Positions 16,456 to 24,732 are shown, counted from the first letter of the stretch. The stretch is DNA of 64,000 bases from RGIG7213 sp045544195 (GCA_045544195.1 JAZPYO010000062.1:1-64000); one strand, 5' to 3'. Notes: generated by a model from the letters alone, not told the origin. Numbers and translations: made by a program.

Positions 16456-16659
16456 AAAGGAGTTCGGTTCAACCATTTTAGTTACCTCGCTTTTATCAAA
16501 CGATGGAGATCCTTGCTTGCGAAGCATCAAAGATCTATAGCGAATATTTCTTAGGAATTTATATTTAAATTCCGTTGGTCAACATAAAGTGTAATTTCAA
16601 ATCTTCTTATGATCTATATATACGCCTTGGTATAAATATCTCCTTCTCGTCATCTATAT
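16446..16659 (-). promoter_or_regulatory. attenuator-like leader RNA upstream of the AGCS symporter
   Basis: Reading the minus strand from the end of the kinase gene there are successive stems: GGAATTTA/TAAATTCC (16550-16573), AGATCTTTG...TGCTTCGCAAGCA...GGATCT (16505-16538), then GGTAACTAAAA (16473-16483), which can pair with TTTTAGTACC (16447-16456). That second strand overlaps the 5' arm of the terminator, so the two folds exclude each other. The loop segment AAAATGGTTGAACCG vaguely recalls a T-box (TGGNACC) but carries extra bases. No match to the glycine riboswitch consensus could be seen. Class unknown. Confidence 0.5.
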
Positions 16660-17286
16660 TCAGTTTTCACGCCGTTTGATATATTCGAGCAATACCTGAG
16701 CTACATTGTCGCTGCCCATAGGATGACTGCTTATTGACAGTTCGTAATTATTGGTACAGCCCCATTCGCGATTAGTATAGAAATTATAATAATTCGCGCG
16801 TTTCTTGTCTGTTTTTGTAATAAGTGTTTCTGCCGCCTGGAGTGATATACCCTCTTTCTTTGCTACGCGCTCAACTCTTGTTTCAAGAGGGGCGTGAATA
16901 AAAACGCTTACGCAATTAGGGTTATCACGCAGTATGTAATCAGCACATCTGCCGACTATGACGCAAGAGCCGTCTTTTTCTGCAATTTCAGTTATGATCT
17001 TGTTTTGCAGTATATACAGCTTGTCGTTCATAGGTAATTCAGATACCGAGGTGAAATGACTTGAAAACATAAACGCACCGGTTGACAAGGCATAAAGCAA
17101 ACTGTTGGTCGCCGTTTCGTCTATACTTGCGTATGTTTCGGGAGATATCCCGCTCTTTTGCGCCGCAAGTGCTATTAATTCTCTGTCATAAAATGGAACG
17201 TCCATTAATCTGGCAAGCTTTTCACCGATTTCTCTGCCGCCGCTTCCGTACTGCCTTCCCAAAGCGACGATTGCTGTGTGAGCCAA
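16660..17286 (-). CDS. cytidylate kinase-like protein
   Basis: 208 residues of the cytidylate-kinase-like P-loop family. The Walker A motif is unusual but family-typical: ALGRQYGSGGREIGEKLA; then VPFYDRELIALAAQKSGI, SCVIVGRCADYIL (NMP-binding region), and RVERVAKKEGISLQAAETLITKTDKKRANYYNFYT as the lid. Clostridia carry several such paralogues beside true Cmk; substrates are uncertain. The start is taken as the TTG at 17286 because AGGAGG lies 8 bases before it; an in-frame GTG at 17295 overlaps that site. It has a near-perfect promoter. Confidence 0.85.
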   Translation of the reverse strand: MAHTAIVALGRQYGSGGREIGEKLARLMDVPFYDRELIALAAQKSGISPETYASIDETATNSLLYALSTGAFMFSSHFTSVSELPMNDKLYILQNKIITEIAEKDGSCVIVGRCADYILRDNPNCVSVFIHAPLETRVERVAKKEGISLQAAETLITKTDKKRANYYNFYTNREWGCTNNYELSISSHPMGSDNVAQVLLEYIKRREN

Positions 17287-17342
17287 GGGTATCACCTCCT
17301 GTAAGTATTGAAGAATTTTTTTATTCTCCCTTCACCGTCTTT

Positions 17343-17371
17343 ATGATACCATACTTTTGGGTAATTGTCAA
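17343..17371 (-). promoter_or_regulatory. strong promoter for the cytidylate kinase-like gene
   Basis: Minus strand TTGACA, 17 bases, TATCAT, about 57 bases before the start. The remaining gap to 17766 is about 75-80% AT with poly-T and poly-A runs; I see no convincing plus-strand promoter or gene in it. Confidence 0.8.
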
Positions 17372-17766
17372 TACTTTTTGGAATAATTTCTAAAATACTA
17401 TCTGTGAAATATAAAAAATTGTGAAATATGTACAAAAAACTGCATTTTTATCAATGTTAAAAAAACGTTTTTTGCACATTTTCGTCAGTGCTTATTTGCT
17501 GAGTATAAGTTCGTTTTTTAATCGGTTTAAAATTTTGTTGTTGATGATTTTAAATGTGTTTTTTTAAAAAAATAGTGTAAAGTATATTTTTATAGTTATT
17601 GAGCGAAAAAATGAAGCATTTTTTTGTGCATATTATATAAAAAAATCTAACGTCTTTATAATAAATATAGAAATTATATTATTAACATTATTTTGCTTGC
17701 CTTTTGTATTGGTTTAAAGTAAAATTAAATTACGCATACTGCGTAATGATTTTTAATGGGGGAACA

Positions 17767-19827
17767 ATGAAAAAGAAATTTATCTTCAGAATAGCAGTTC
17801 TTGCTTTGATGATGGCGATTTTGCTTCCGTCAGCATTTTCTGCCTCAGAAATGGTGGCTTCTGTTGCAGCGAATCTTTCAATACCCGACAACGCACCGTT
17901 TGTTACGGAAGGGAATTATATTAAAGGTATTCCCGATAATATCACTGTTTCTGAATTCTTATCCTATTTCAATGAAAGCGGAACGTATATAACGCGGCAG
18001 GACGGTTACAGAAAGGCTGATGCTTCAAGGATCGGCACAGGATGTAAGCTGATAACGTCAAGCGGTGAATATACGCTTATAGTTGAGGGAGATGCAAACG
18101 GCGATACGTATATTTCATCTAAGGATATCATAAGAGCAAAGAAGCTTATAGAATCAAAAACGTATACTGCGGCTGAATTGGCAGCTCTGGATCTTAACCT
18201 TGACAAAGTTATCGACAAAAATGATATTTCAAGGCTTTCCGATTATGTTGTCGATAATGTTTCGACACCGGCACTTAACGATATACCGCCGGTCGATCTT
18301 GGTGACGGCTTCTATGCAACCATTGATCTTTCGTATACGGATAATTCGCTTCAGGCGTGCCTTGATGATAATGTTATAGCAGTCGATAAAGATCAGTCGG
18401 ATCCTTCACAGCTCTGGCGTTTCAGCAGAAATCCCGACGGTTCGTACTACATCAAAAATGTAGCATTGGGAAGGGTTCTTGATCTTGCTTATGCATCAAG
18501 TGAATTCGGTGCAAATGTCGGCGTATATACACAAGGCGTTACGAATAATGACAACCAGCAGTGGTTTATTACAGAGTACAACGGTGGATATATTTTGGCA
18601 ACGAAGTGCGCGGAGGACCGAGTTCTCGACGTTTCCGAAGGATCTGCAAAAAACGGTACAAATATACAGATATACGGCATAAATTATACCGCATCACAAG
18701 TATTTAAGATAAATAAGGTCGATAATGTTCCTTCGGATATCAAGGAATACAGCAAGCGTTTTACCACGGTTGCGTATGCGGAAACATTCTACGTTAACAT
18801 GAAGTATGCCTCAAGAAGCATTTCCGTTGATGCAAGCGGCAATGTTTGCCTGCAGCAATCTTATCCTTATTGGAAGTTTGAATATCAGACAGACGGTTCT
18901 TATAAGATAACAAGCACATACAACGGCAAGGTCCTTGACGTGAATGGAGGTATTGCCCAGAATTCGTCAAATGTTCAGACATATGAGAGCAACGATTCTC
19001 TTGCTCAAAGATGGTTCGTTTGTATGAGAGATGGCAGAGCGATGATCTGTTCGGCAATAGATCCGAATTATGTATTGGACGTTTACTCAGGTGTAGATGT
19101 TGAAAACGTAAATATCCACCTGTATTCAATGAACTCCACTGACGCACAATGGTTCTCCCTTGGTGATTATACAACGACTTTGCCCGAATACAGCGTAACA
19201 TGTCCGTATAATAATGTGATATTCGGCAGATATAACTCACTTGGCGATGCAAAGGCACACGCAACGGGCTACTTTGGATATGTAGTTCGCAACCAGCAAG
19301 GAACTATCGTGTATAACCCCAACCCGACGCTAAGTGCAGCAAAGATACTTTACCATGCAAAGCTTAATGCTGATTATGCACGCTTGAACGGATACACTTA
19401 CGGAGACTCGATGTCAAACCCTGCATTGAATAAGACGGAAAAGGTAGTATCTTGTGACAGATTTGTCGGCTGGACACTGTATGATGCGGGATATAACAGA
19501 GACAATCAACCGTCCACAAAGGGATATACCCTTTACGGTCCGCTTGAAAATCTTTTGATAAGCCTCGGATTCCAGAAGCACACGAACCTTGCGGATGTTC
19601 GTCCCGGCGATATTATATTTGTCGGAACGAGCCAGAACTTAGCTGTTCCGTCTAACTACAAGAGCTATCCGTGCCATGTATTTATAGCGGCAAGCTATTA
19701 TGAAAGCAACGGTTTTTCATACAGATACGATGCAGGAAGTCAAAGCCGACTGCAATCTGTTCAGCCCTCGTACGAGCCGTTGTCATATCCGAATACACAG
19801 TTCAGATTTGCATACAGACCACAGTAA
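17767..19827 (+). CDS. secreted dockerin / ricin-lectin / NlpC-P60-like protein
   Basis: 686 residues from an ATG with a GGGGGA site. Signal peptide at 1-26 (VLALMMAILLPSAFSA). Residues 108-163 form a type I dockerin-like pair of calcium loops: GDANGDTYISSKD and LDLNLDKVIDKND. Two ricin-type beta-trefoil lectin regions follow (about 180-318 and 335-467), each with QxW-type repeats such as NQQWFIT, RVLDVSEG, QRWFV and VLDVYSG. The C-terminal part (about 480-686) looks like an NlpC/P60- or CHAP-type cysteine hydrolase: Cys563 in SCDRFVGWTLYDAGY and His637 in PCHVFIA after RPGDIIFVG. It probably binds glycans and cuts peptidoglycan or host glycopeptide; the dockerin suggests docking to a cohesin scaffold. 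The catalytic assignment is inference. Confidence 0.8.
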   Translation: MKKKFIFRIAVLALMMAILLPSAFSASEMVASVAANLSIPDNAPFVTEGNYIKGIPDNITVSEFLSYFNESGTYITRQDGYRKADASRIGTGCKLITSSGEYTLIVEGDANGDTYISSKDIIRAKKLIESKTYTAAELAALDLNLDKVIDKNDISRLSDYVVDNVSTPALNDIPPVDLGDGFYATIDLSYTDNSLQACLDDNVIAVDKDQSDPSQLWRFSRNPDGSYYIKNVALGRVLDLAYASSEFGANVGVYTQGVTNNDNQQWFITEYNGGYILATKCAEDRVLDVSEGSAKNGTNIQIYGINYTASQVFKINKVDNVPSDIKEYSKRFTTVAYAETFYVNMKYASRSISVDASGNVCLQQSYPYWKFEYQTDGSYKITSTYNGKVLDVNGGIAQNSSNVQTYESNDSLAQRWFVCMRDGRAMICSAIDPNYVLDVYSGVDVENVNIHLYSMNSTDAQWFSLGDYTTTLPEYSVTCPYNNVIFGRYNSLGDAKAHATGYFGYVVRNQQGTIVYNPNPTLSAAKILYHAKLNADYARLNGYTYGDSMSNPALNKTEKVVSCDRFVGWTLYDAGYNRDNQPSTKGYTLYGPLENLLISLGFQKHTNLADVRPGDIIFVGTSQNLAVPSNYKSYPCHVFIAASYYESNGFSYRYDAGSQSRLQSVQPSYEPLSYPNTQFRFAYRPQ

Positions 19828-19856
19828 TAATATGATCTGATTTAAACAAAGCAAAG

Positions 19857-19883
19857 GCGCGGCGCTCTTTTTGAGTGCCACGC
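19857..19883 (+). terminator. GC-rich hairpin after the dockerin gene
   Basis: GGCGCGGCGCTC and GAGTGCCACGCC pair imperfectly around TTTTT. It has no clear T run after it, so termination is tentative. Confidence 0.45.
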
Positions 19884-19904
19884 CATATTTATTCCTTGTA
19901 TATA

Positions 19905-19942
19905 AAAGGGAGCTGATCGTAATTTACGGTCAGCTCCCTTTG
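19905..19942. terminator. hairpin between convergent dockerin and secG genes
   Basis: AAAGGGAGCTGA and TCAGCTCCCTTT form a 12-base stem; it could stop transcription from either side. Confidence 0.6.
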
Positions 19943-19963
19943 CCTTACTTTTAAATGCAAAAT

Positions 19964-19999
19964 AATAACACTCAAGAACTGATATTCTTGAGTGTTATT
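19964..19999 (-). terminator. probable secG terminator
   Basis: A 15-base perfect inverted repeat (AATAACACTCAAGAA and complement) starts 27 bases after the secG stop; on the minus strand it is followed by ATTTTG. Confidence 0.6.
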
Positions 20000-20026
20000 G
20001 ATTATTCATTAATATATGACAAGCTC

Positions 20027-20476
20027 TTAAGCAACAGTGTCTTCTGTAGGTGCTTCTGTTGCAGCATCAGCCGTAACATCAGTTGCAACATCAGTTGAAG
20101 CGTCCGTTGAAGCGTCTGTTGAAGCATCGGTGGATGCATCTGTTGCATCATCGGCTGTGCCGGCATCTGTTGTAGCAGCTACTGTCGTTGTAGCTGTGCT
20201 GTTGTCTGCCTTTTTGTTGTTGTAAGAATAGTTTGTATACAGAGCCGTAGCGAAAACGAGTACAGCGAAAATGATCGCGATGATAGTTGTCATACGGGAG
20301 TACTTCTTGTCCTTCTGGCGCTGCTTGTTTTTACCTATATAGTTGTCTGACGAACCGCCTGCGATCGTCTGTGAAAGCTTGCTGGACCTTCCGCCTGTCT
20401 GAAACAGAACTGTTACCACAAGAGCGATTGCAGAAACGATCAAAAGAATTGCGAGAATAATATTTACGATATCCAT
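20027..20476 (-). CDS. secG: preprotein translocase subunit SecG with repeat-rich C-terminal tail
   Basis: 149 residues, about twice the usual SecG length. Residues 1-82 are normal SecG: helix 1 (IVNIILAILLIVSAIALVVTVLFQ), the conserved loop TGGRSSKLSQTIAGGSSDNYIGK, and helix 2 (TIIAIIFAVLVFATALY). SecG assists SecYE in export. Residues 83-149 are an added low-complexity tail with tandem Asp-Ala-Ser-Thr units and no Lys, predicted outside the membrane by the usual SecG topology. The tail is Thr/Asp/Ala-rich, like the linkers of the lipoproteins here. GGAGG site at good spacing. Confidence 0.93.
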   Translation of the reverse strand: MDIVNIILAILLIVSAIALVVTVLFQTGGRSSKLSQTIAGGSSDNYIGKNKQRQKDKKYSRMTTIIAIIFAVLVFATALYTNYSYNNKKADNSTATTTVAATTDAGTADDATDASTDASTDASTDASTDVATDVTADAATEAPTEDTVA

Positions 20477-20560
20477 GGTTTTCCTCCGTTTATTTAAGAA
20501 AAAATATGTTTAATTAATTGCTTTTTCGCATAAAACACCCTTTAAGCGATAAGCGTAAAT

Positions 20561-20589
20561 ATTCTATCATATTTTTTCAAAAAAATCAA
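20561..20589 (-). promoter_or_regulatory. secG promoter
   Basis: Minus strand TTGATT, 17 bases, TAGAAT; the secG start is about 85 bases downstream. Confidence 0.6.
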
Positions 20590-20619
20590 TACCTATTATA
20601 AAAATTCACAAATTATAAC

Positions 20620-21474
20620 TTAAATTTTCTTTTTGAGAAAATCAACTGCCAATTTTATATCCGCTTCGGGATCATCTCCGCATTCGCGCTCAATGGTAAG
20701 ATAGCCATTAAATCCGATCTCGTCAAGCGCCTTCAGATATTCATCCCACAAAACACTGCCGCATCCCAACGGAGTTTCAAGGAAATATTCACCGAGTCTC
20801 AGATCCTCTATTCCGCCGTATGCAAAAAAGTCATATATTATTCTCGGTTCGGTTTTTTTGAGCATTATGCCGTCCTTTGCGTGTGTGTGAACGATGTACT
20901 TGCCAAGTACACGAACAGCATGAGGCGCTTCAACATCCGTTACCATTGCAAGATTTGCGGGATCAAGGTTTACCCCGAGTCCTCCGCAAGCGGCATTTTC
21001 TATAAAGCTCTTGAGGGTTTCGGGAGTTTCAGGTCCTGTTTCGATCGCAAGTGTTACGTTTCTTTCTTTGGCGTAAGTGCCAAGCGTGCGCGCGGCGTTG
21101 CACATTATATCATACCGTTCTTCATTTGTATCGGACGGTACAGTTCCGATATGAGTCGTAACTACGTTGACATTAAGCATATTTGCAAGATCGATTATCT
21201 TCATCATATCAGGGATCTTCGTTTTGTTTTCTTCACGCTCCATTATCCCGTGACCGCCAAGATCACCGCACAAAGCGCTTACCTGTATGTCATATTTATC
21301 CATAAGGCCGTTGAAAACCTTTAAACGCTCAGAATCGAAGGCTCTGAAATCATTTTCGCCTGATACTACATCGAGCTGTATTCCGTCAAGACCGAGAGCC
21401 TTTACCTTTTTCAACGTATCCTCAAATCCGCATTTAAACGATGCAGAGAGTACACCTAATTTAAAATTACTCAT
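20620..21474 (-). CDS. sugar phosphate isomerase/epimerase (AP endonuclease 2-type TIM barrel)
   Basis: 284 residues. The TIM-barrel fold shows successive strands: LGVLSASF, LDGIQLDVV, IQVSALCGDLGGHG, NVVTTHIGTVP, VTLAIETGPE (metal-binding Glu), GVNLDPANLAM, IVHTHAKDG (His-x-His metal motif) and GYLTIERECG (last Glu). Members isomerise or epimerise ketoses or inositol derivatives; the substrate is not deducible here. It overlaps the end of the CCA-adding enzyme gene by 8 bases, so the two are translationally coupled, although no functional link is known. Confidence 0.85.
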   Translation of the reverse strand: MSNFKLGVLSASFKCGFEDTLKKVKALGLDGIQLDVVSGENDFRAFDSERLKVFNGLMDKYDIQVSALCGDLGGHGIMEREENKTKIPDMMKIIDLANMLNVNVVTTHIGTVPSDTNEERYDIMCNAARTLGTYAKERNVTLAIETGPETPETLKSFIENAACGGLGVNLDPANLAMVTDVEAPHAVRVLGKYIVHTHAKDGIMLKKTEPRIIYDFFAYGGIEDLRLGEYFLETPLGCGSVLWDEYLKALDEIGFNGYLTIERECGDDPEADIKLAVDFLKKKI

Positions 21475-22810
21475 TTTCGTTACCCTTCCTTATAATTTCT
21501 TCCGCTTTTTCTATAAGCATTTCTTTATCGTTATACAGCTTGTTTGAAACAACGCTGTCAAGCAGAGCATTCAGTATTTCGCCGACCTTTTTTCCGGGCT
21601 TTACTCCGAGAGAGACAATATCGTTTCCGTTTATTTTAAGATCCTTGACATTCAGCGCAGTTCCTGTTTTGATAATTTCATTTGCTTGCCTATATACATC
21701 GTTCAATGAGTCTAATCTTGAATAGAATTTGGGGTTTTGTGATAAAATATCTGCTTTTTTCAGCTTAAGAAGATCGAAAAACATATCGACGCCTATTTTT
21801 GACATAAGGCGTTTTATCCGAACGCTGTCAGCAGTGAGGCGTTCATCGTGATATTTTATCAGAGTGCATACGGTCTGACATAGCTTTGTGGGCAGTCTTA
21901 ACCCTTTGAGAACAGAATATGAGATCGCTTCACTTACAGCGGGATGACCCTTGAAATGCGAAATGCCTTCGCTGTCGGTGCTTTTGCAAAGAGGCTTTCC
22001 GATATCGTGAAAAAGCGCTGCAAGACGAAGATGAAGCGCGGGCTCTGTGTAGCTTACGCAGTTTACCGTATGCTCGTACAGATCAAAAATATGGTAAGGA
22101 TTGCCCTGATCGTATTTATATATTCGCTCCAGGGCCGGAATTGCCGAAATGATAACATCGCTGTATTCAGTCAGTGCTTGTTTTACATTCTCTCCGCACA
22201 GCAGACGGCATAATTCCGAGGAAATACGCTCCTTTGATAAGCCGTCAAGTCTGTTTGCGTATGCGTGAACTGCTTTGGCGGTATCCTCGTGAAGCTCAAA
22301 TCCAAGCTCGGAGGAAAAGCGAATTGCGCGTAAAACACGCAGTCTGTCCTCATTAAATCGCTCCTCAGCGTTTCCTACGCAACGAACAGTACGCCGCTTG
22401 ATGTCAGAAATGCCGCCGAATGGGTCGATATATCCGCTGCTTTCACTGTATGCAATAGCATTCATAGTAAAATCACGCCGCGCAAGATCTTCATATATGC
22501 TTTCGGTGTAAAGAACGCCGTCAGGGTGTCTGCCGTCGGAATAACCGCTTTCCTTCCTGTGAGTTGTGACCTCTACGGCAGTATCTTCGACATACACAAT
22601 AACTGTACCGAAGCTCTTTCCTACGCTGACTGTAGTGAAATCGGAAAATATTTCTTCAATTTTTTCGGGCAAAGCCGTTGTTGTTATATCGTAATCGTTC
22701 ACCGTTCTGCCCATGATACTGTTTCTTACAGCGCCGCCGACGATATATGCCTTCTCGCCGTTTGCATTAAGTATATTCAGTATATTTTTTACTCCATTTG
22801 GAATATTCAA
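21467..22810 (-). CDS. cca: CCA tRNA nucleotidyltransferase
   Basis: 447 residues of a class II CCA-adding enzyme, which builds or repairs the 3' CCA of tRNA. The head domain has AYIVGGAVRNSIMGRTVNDYDITTTALP with the catalytic DxD; VEVTTHRKE and ARRDFTMNAIAY (motif B region), and EDRLRVLRAIRFSSELGF follow. An HD domain (LRLAALFHDIGKP, IKYHDER) sits near residues 240-320, so 2',3'-phosphatase activity is possible. The start is a TTG preceded by AAGGAG at 8 bases. Confidence 0.94.
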   Translation of the reverse strand: MNIPNGVKNILNILNANGEKAYIVGGAVRNSIMGRTVNDYDITTTALPEKIEEIFSDFTTVSVGKSFGTVIVYVEDTAVEVTTHRKESGYSDGRHPDGVLYTESIYEDLARRDFTMNAIAYSESSGYIDPFGGISDIKRRTVRCVGNAEERFNEDRLRVLRAIRFSSELGFELHEDTAKAVHAYANRLDGLSKERISSELCRLLCGENVKQALTEYSDVIISAIPALERIYKYDQGNPYHIFDLYEHTVNCVSYTEPALHLRLAALFHDIGKPLCKSTDSEGISHFKGHPAVSEAISYSVLKGLRLPTKLCQTVCTLIKYHDERLTADSVRIKRLMSKIGVDMFFDLLKLKKADILSQNPKFYSRLDSLNDVYRQANEIIKTGTALNVKDLKINGNDIVSLGVKPGKKVGEILNALLDSVVSNKLYNDKEMLIEKAEEIIRKGNENE

Positions 22811-22843
22811 TTAAAAAACTCCTTAAATTTAGTCCCAATAAAC

Positions 22844-22873
22844 AGTTTATCACGAATGCGGCAATTTTGTCAA
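22844..22873 (-). promoter_or_regulatory. cca promoter
   Basis: Minus strand TTGACA, 18-base spacer, TAAACT, about 34 bases before the TTG start. Confidence 0.6.
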
Positions 22874-22958
22874 GGGGAAAGAAGCATTTATCAAAAAAGG
22901 CGAATAAGAGTAAAAGTATTTTCCAATAATAAATTAAATGAAAAGGAGGAATTTGAAT

Positions 22959-23159
22959 ATGAAAAACAGTATTTCGCAAATGATGTGTATGTGTAAAAAG
23001 CCGCTTATTACCGTAGGAGATGCAAAAAACGGAAAATTTGCAACCGTAACAGTGCTCGGCGTTGGATTTCTTATAGCTCTGGTTATGCTTCACATTTGTG
23101 CATTCAAGATCCATGAGATGACGGTAAGAAAAAAGATTGAAAAATGTAAATGCCGATAA
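22959..23159 (+). CDS. small cysteine-containing membrane protein
   Basis: 66 residues with one membrane helix (TVTVLGVGFLIALVMLHICAF) and Cys pairs near both ends (MCMCKK and KCKCR). AGGAGG lies 11 bases before the ATG, and a strong terminator follows directly, which supports a real monocistronic gene. No family recognised. The N-terminal CMC and C-terminal CKC flanking a helix might bind metal, but this is speculation. Confidence 0.5.
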   Translation: MKNSISQMMCMCKKPLITVGDAKNGKFATVTVLGVGFLIALVMLHICAFKIHEMTVRKKIEKCKCR

Positions 23160-23164
23160 AAAGC

Positions 23165-23192
23165 AAAAGCCGTGGGATTTCCCACGGCTTTT
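23165..23192. terminator. bidirectional terminator
   Basis: AAAAGCCGTGGG-ATTT-CCCACGGCTTTT: perfect stem with A and T flanks, ending the small membrane protein gene and the converging rplJL operon. Confidence 0.9.
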
Positions 23193-23213
23193 ATAACGCC
23201 TATGAAAGTGAAA

Positions 23214-23591
23214 TTATTTAATTTCGATCGTTGCGCCTGCTTCTGTGAGCTTAGCCTTGTATTCTTCAGCAGTAGCCTTGTCAACGCCTTCCTTAAGTGT
23301 CTTAGGAGCGCCTTCAACGATGTCCTTAGCTTCCTTAAGGCCGAGACCTGTGAGCTCACGAACAACCTTGATAACGCCGAGCTTGGATGAACCGAAGGAA
23401 GCGAGAACTACGGCGAACTCTGTCTTCTCTTCTGCAGCTGCTGCTGCGGGAGCTGCTGCGCCTGCTGCTGCTACGGGAGCTGCTGCAGATACGCCGTACT
23501 TTTCTTCAAGACCTTTTACCAGGTCAGCCATTTCGAGAATTGTAAGAGCATCAAGCTCTTCAAGAATCTTTTCAATCTTTTCGTTTGCCAT
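23214..23591 (-). CDS. rplL: 50S ribosomal protein L7/L12
   Basis: 125 residues. N-terminal dimerisation domain (KIEKILEELDALTILEMADLVKGLEEKYGV), Ala-rich hinge, and C-terminal domain with EFAVVLASFGSSKLGVIKVVRELTGLGLKEAKDIVEGAPKTLKEGV, which recruits elongation factors to the ribosome stalk. It follows rplJ by 51 bases in the same operon. Confidence 0.97.
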   Translation of the reverse strand: MANEKIEKILEELDALTILEMADLVKGLEEKYGVSAAAPVAAAGAAAPAAAAAEEKTEFAVVLASFGSSKLGVIKVVRELTGLGLKEAKDIVEGAPKTLKEGVDKATAEEYKAKLTEAGATIEIK

Positions 23592-23642
23592 TTTTAATAC
23601 TACCTTTCGTATTTTTTTAATAAATTTTAACTCACGCGCAAA

Positions 23643-24197
23643 TTATTCTGCTGCGGGAGCTTCTGCTGCGGCTTCCTCTGCGGGAGCCTCTGCTGCGGGT
23701 GCTTCGCCATTCTTGTCGATAATCGCCTGGAGCACGTATGCCAAGTTGAAGAGCGGTGAACGAACACAGCCCATGATCTTTGCGATAAGTGTTTCCTTGG
23801 AAGGAATATCTGCAAGAGCGATAACGCCTGCCTTGTCAAGAATTTCGCCGTCAACAAAGCCTGCCTTAATGTCAAAGGTCTCAACCTTGTCAGCGTACTT
23901 CTTGAGAACCTTAGCGGGAGCTACAGGGTCGTTCTGGCTAATAGCCACGGCTGTCATACCCTCGAGAACTTCGCCAAGTTTTGCGTAACCAACCTGCTCA
24001 ACAGCTCTCTTCGTCATCGTGTTCTTGATAACGGAGTAGTCAACACCTGCTTCTCTCAATTCAGCTCTCAACTTTGTATCGTCTTCAACGGTAATGCCCG
24101 CATATGTTACGATAACGCAGGAAGAGGCGGTCTTGAGCTTTTCGGCAAGGTCTGCTACCTGTTGCTGTTTAGCGGCCTTGATTTTTTCGCTTGCCAT
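23643..24197 (-). CDS. rplJ: 50S ribosomal protein L10
   Basis: 184 residues. N-terminal rRNA-binding part is typical (AAKQQQVADLAEKLKTASSCVIVTYAGITV, LRAELREAGVDYSVIKNTMTKRAVEQ). It is the stalk base that carries L7/L12 dimers. The C-terminal tail is an Ala/Glu/Pro-rich repeat. Upstream are a consensus promoter and an L10 leader, the feedback site for the L10-L12 complex. rplK and rplA, often just upstream, are absent here; an anti-sigma gene is there instead. Confidence 0.97.
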   Translation of the reverse strand: MASEKIKAAKQQQVADLAEKLKTASSCVIVTYAGITVEDDTKLRAELREAGVDYSVIKNTMTKRAVEQVGYAKLGEVLEGMTAVAISQNDPVAPAKVLKKYADKVETFDIKAGFVDGEILDKAGVIALADIPSKETLIAKIMGCVRSPLFNLAYVLQAIIDKNGEAPAAEAPAEEAAAEAPAAE

Positions 24198-24300
24198 CTG
24201 AATTTACCTCCGTTTTGGTATGTCTTCCGAAAACAGAAAACGCCATCTTATCGGACACCGATCGGATACCGAAAAGAAAGCGTCAAAATACAAAAAGTAT

Positions 24301-24366
24301 ATACCGTTTTCCCCTCGGCAGGAAAGCCATCAGCTTTTACCGAAACCTGCTGTCTTCGGATTAACA
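24301..24366 (-). promoter_or_regulatory. ribosomal protein L10 leader
   Basis: Minus strand AATCCGAAGACAGCAGGT ... TTTCCTGCCGAGG is the conserved core of the Firmicutes L10 leader: the AGCAGG/CCTGC stem with the GAAGACA kink-turn-like flank. L10(L12)4 binds it to repress rplJL. Confidence 0.85.
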
Positions 24367-24371
24367 CAAGT

Positions 24372-24400
24372 ATTATATACTACAATATTTGTTTTGTCAA
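24372..24400 (-). promoter_or_regulatory. consensus promoter of rplJL
   Basis: Minus strand TTGACA, 17 bases, TATAAT: exact consensus in all three parts. Confidence 0.93.
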
Positions 24401-24444
24401 TATCCAAAACCAATATTTACATTTTGGACATAATTAAAGTTTTC

Positions 24445-24732
24445 TTATTTTTTGTCGAGCGTTTCGGCTATGGCCCAGGCGGATAGCACTACAAAGCCGG
24501 ATATAATAGCCGCTGTCATAAATGTCCTGCGGCGTTTGATCCTTTTTGCAAGAAGAGTGTAATCACCCTTCGAAGTGCAGCTTTCTATCCTGATTTGCGA
24601 TGGAATGTCACGGTAAAAGCGTCTGCATTCCTCACAATTCTTTAAATGGTGTTTGATTATCGCCTTGCTTTTTTCGCTGGCACAGCCGTCCTTGTATATT
24701 CCGTAAAGATCCTTTACTATATCGCAGCTCAT
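24445..24732 (-). CDS. zinc-finger (ZAS-type) anti-sigma factor
   Basis: 95 residues. The N-terminal part has the putative zinc-finger anti-sigma pattern: Cys3, then HHLKNCEECRRFY (His-x3-Cys-x2-Cys). A single membrane helix near the C terminus (TAAIISGFVVLSAWAIAE) would place the finger in the cytoplasm, holding the sigma factor at the membrane. It overlaps the sigma gene stop by 4 bases (ATGA), as expected for a stoichiometric partner. Only about 10 residues lie outside, so it is a minimal sensor. Confidence 0.85.
   Translation of the reverse strand: MSCDIVKDLYGIYKDGCASEKSKAIIKHHLKNCEECRRFYRDIPSQIRIESCTSKGDYTLLAKRIKRRRTFMTAAIISGFVVLSAWAIAETLDKK

Noticed and set aside
16455..16520. tRNA-like GGTTCAACC segment
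   Set aside because: No acceptor, D or anticodon arms can be folded around it.
16360..16659. Glycine riboswitch upstream of the AGCS symporter
   Set aside because: The conserved GGANAG ... ACCGAAGG ... core is not present; only the attenuator layout is supported.
20085..20150. 12-base tandem repeats as a microsatellite or repeat locus
   Set aside because: They are in frame inside secG and encode its Asp-Ala-Ser-Thr tail.
23245..23988. Plus-strand 247-codon open frame
   Set aside because: Antisense shadow of rplL and rplJ.
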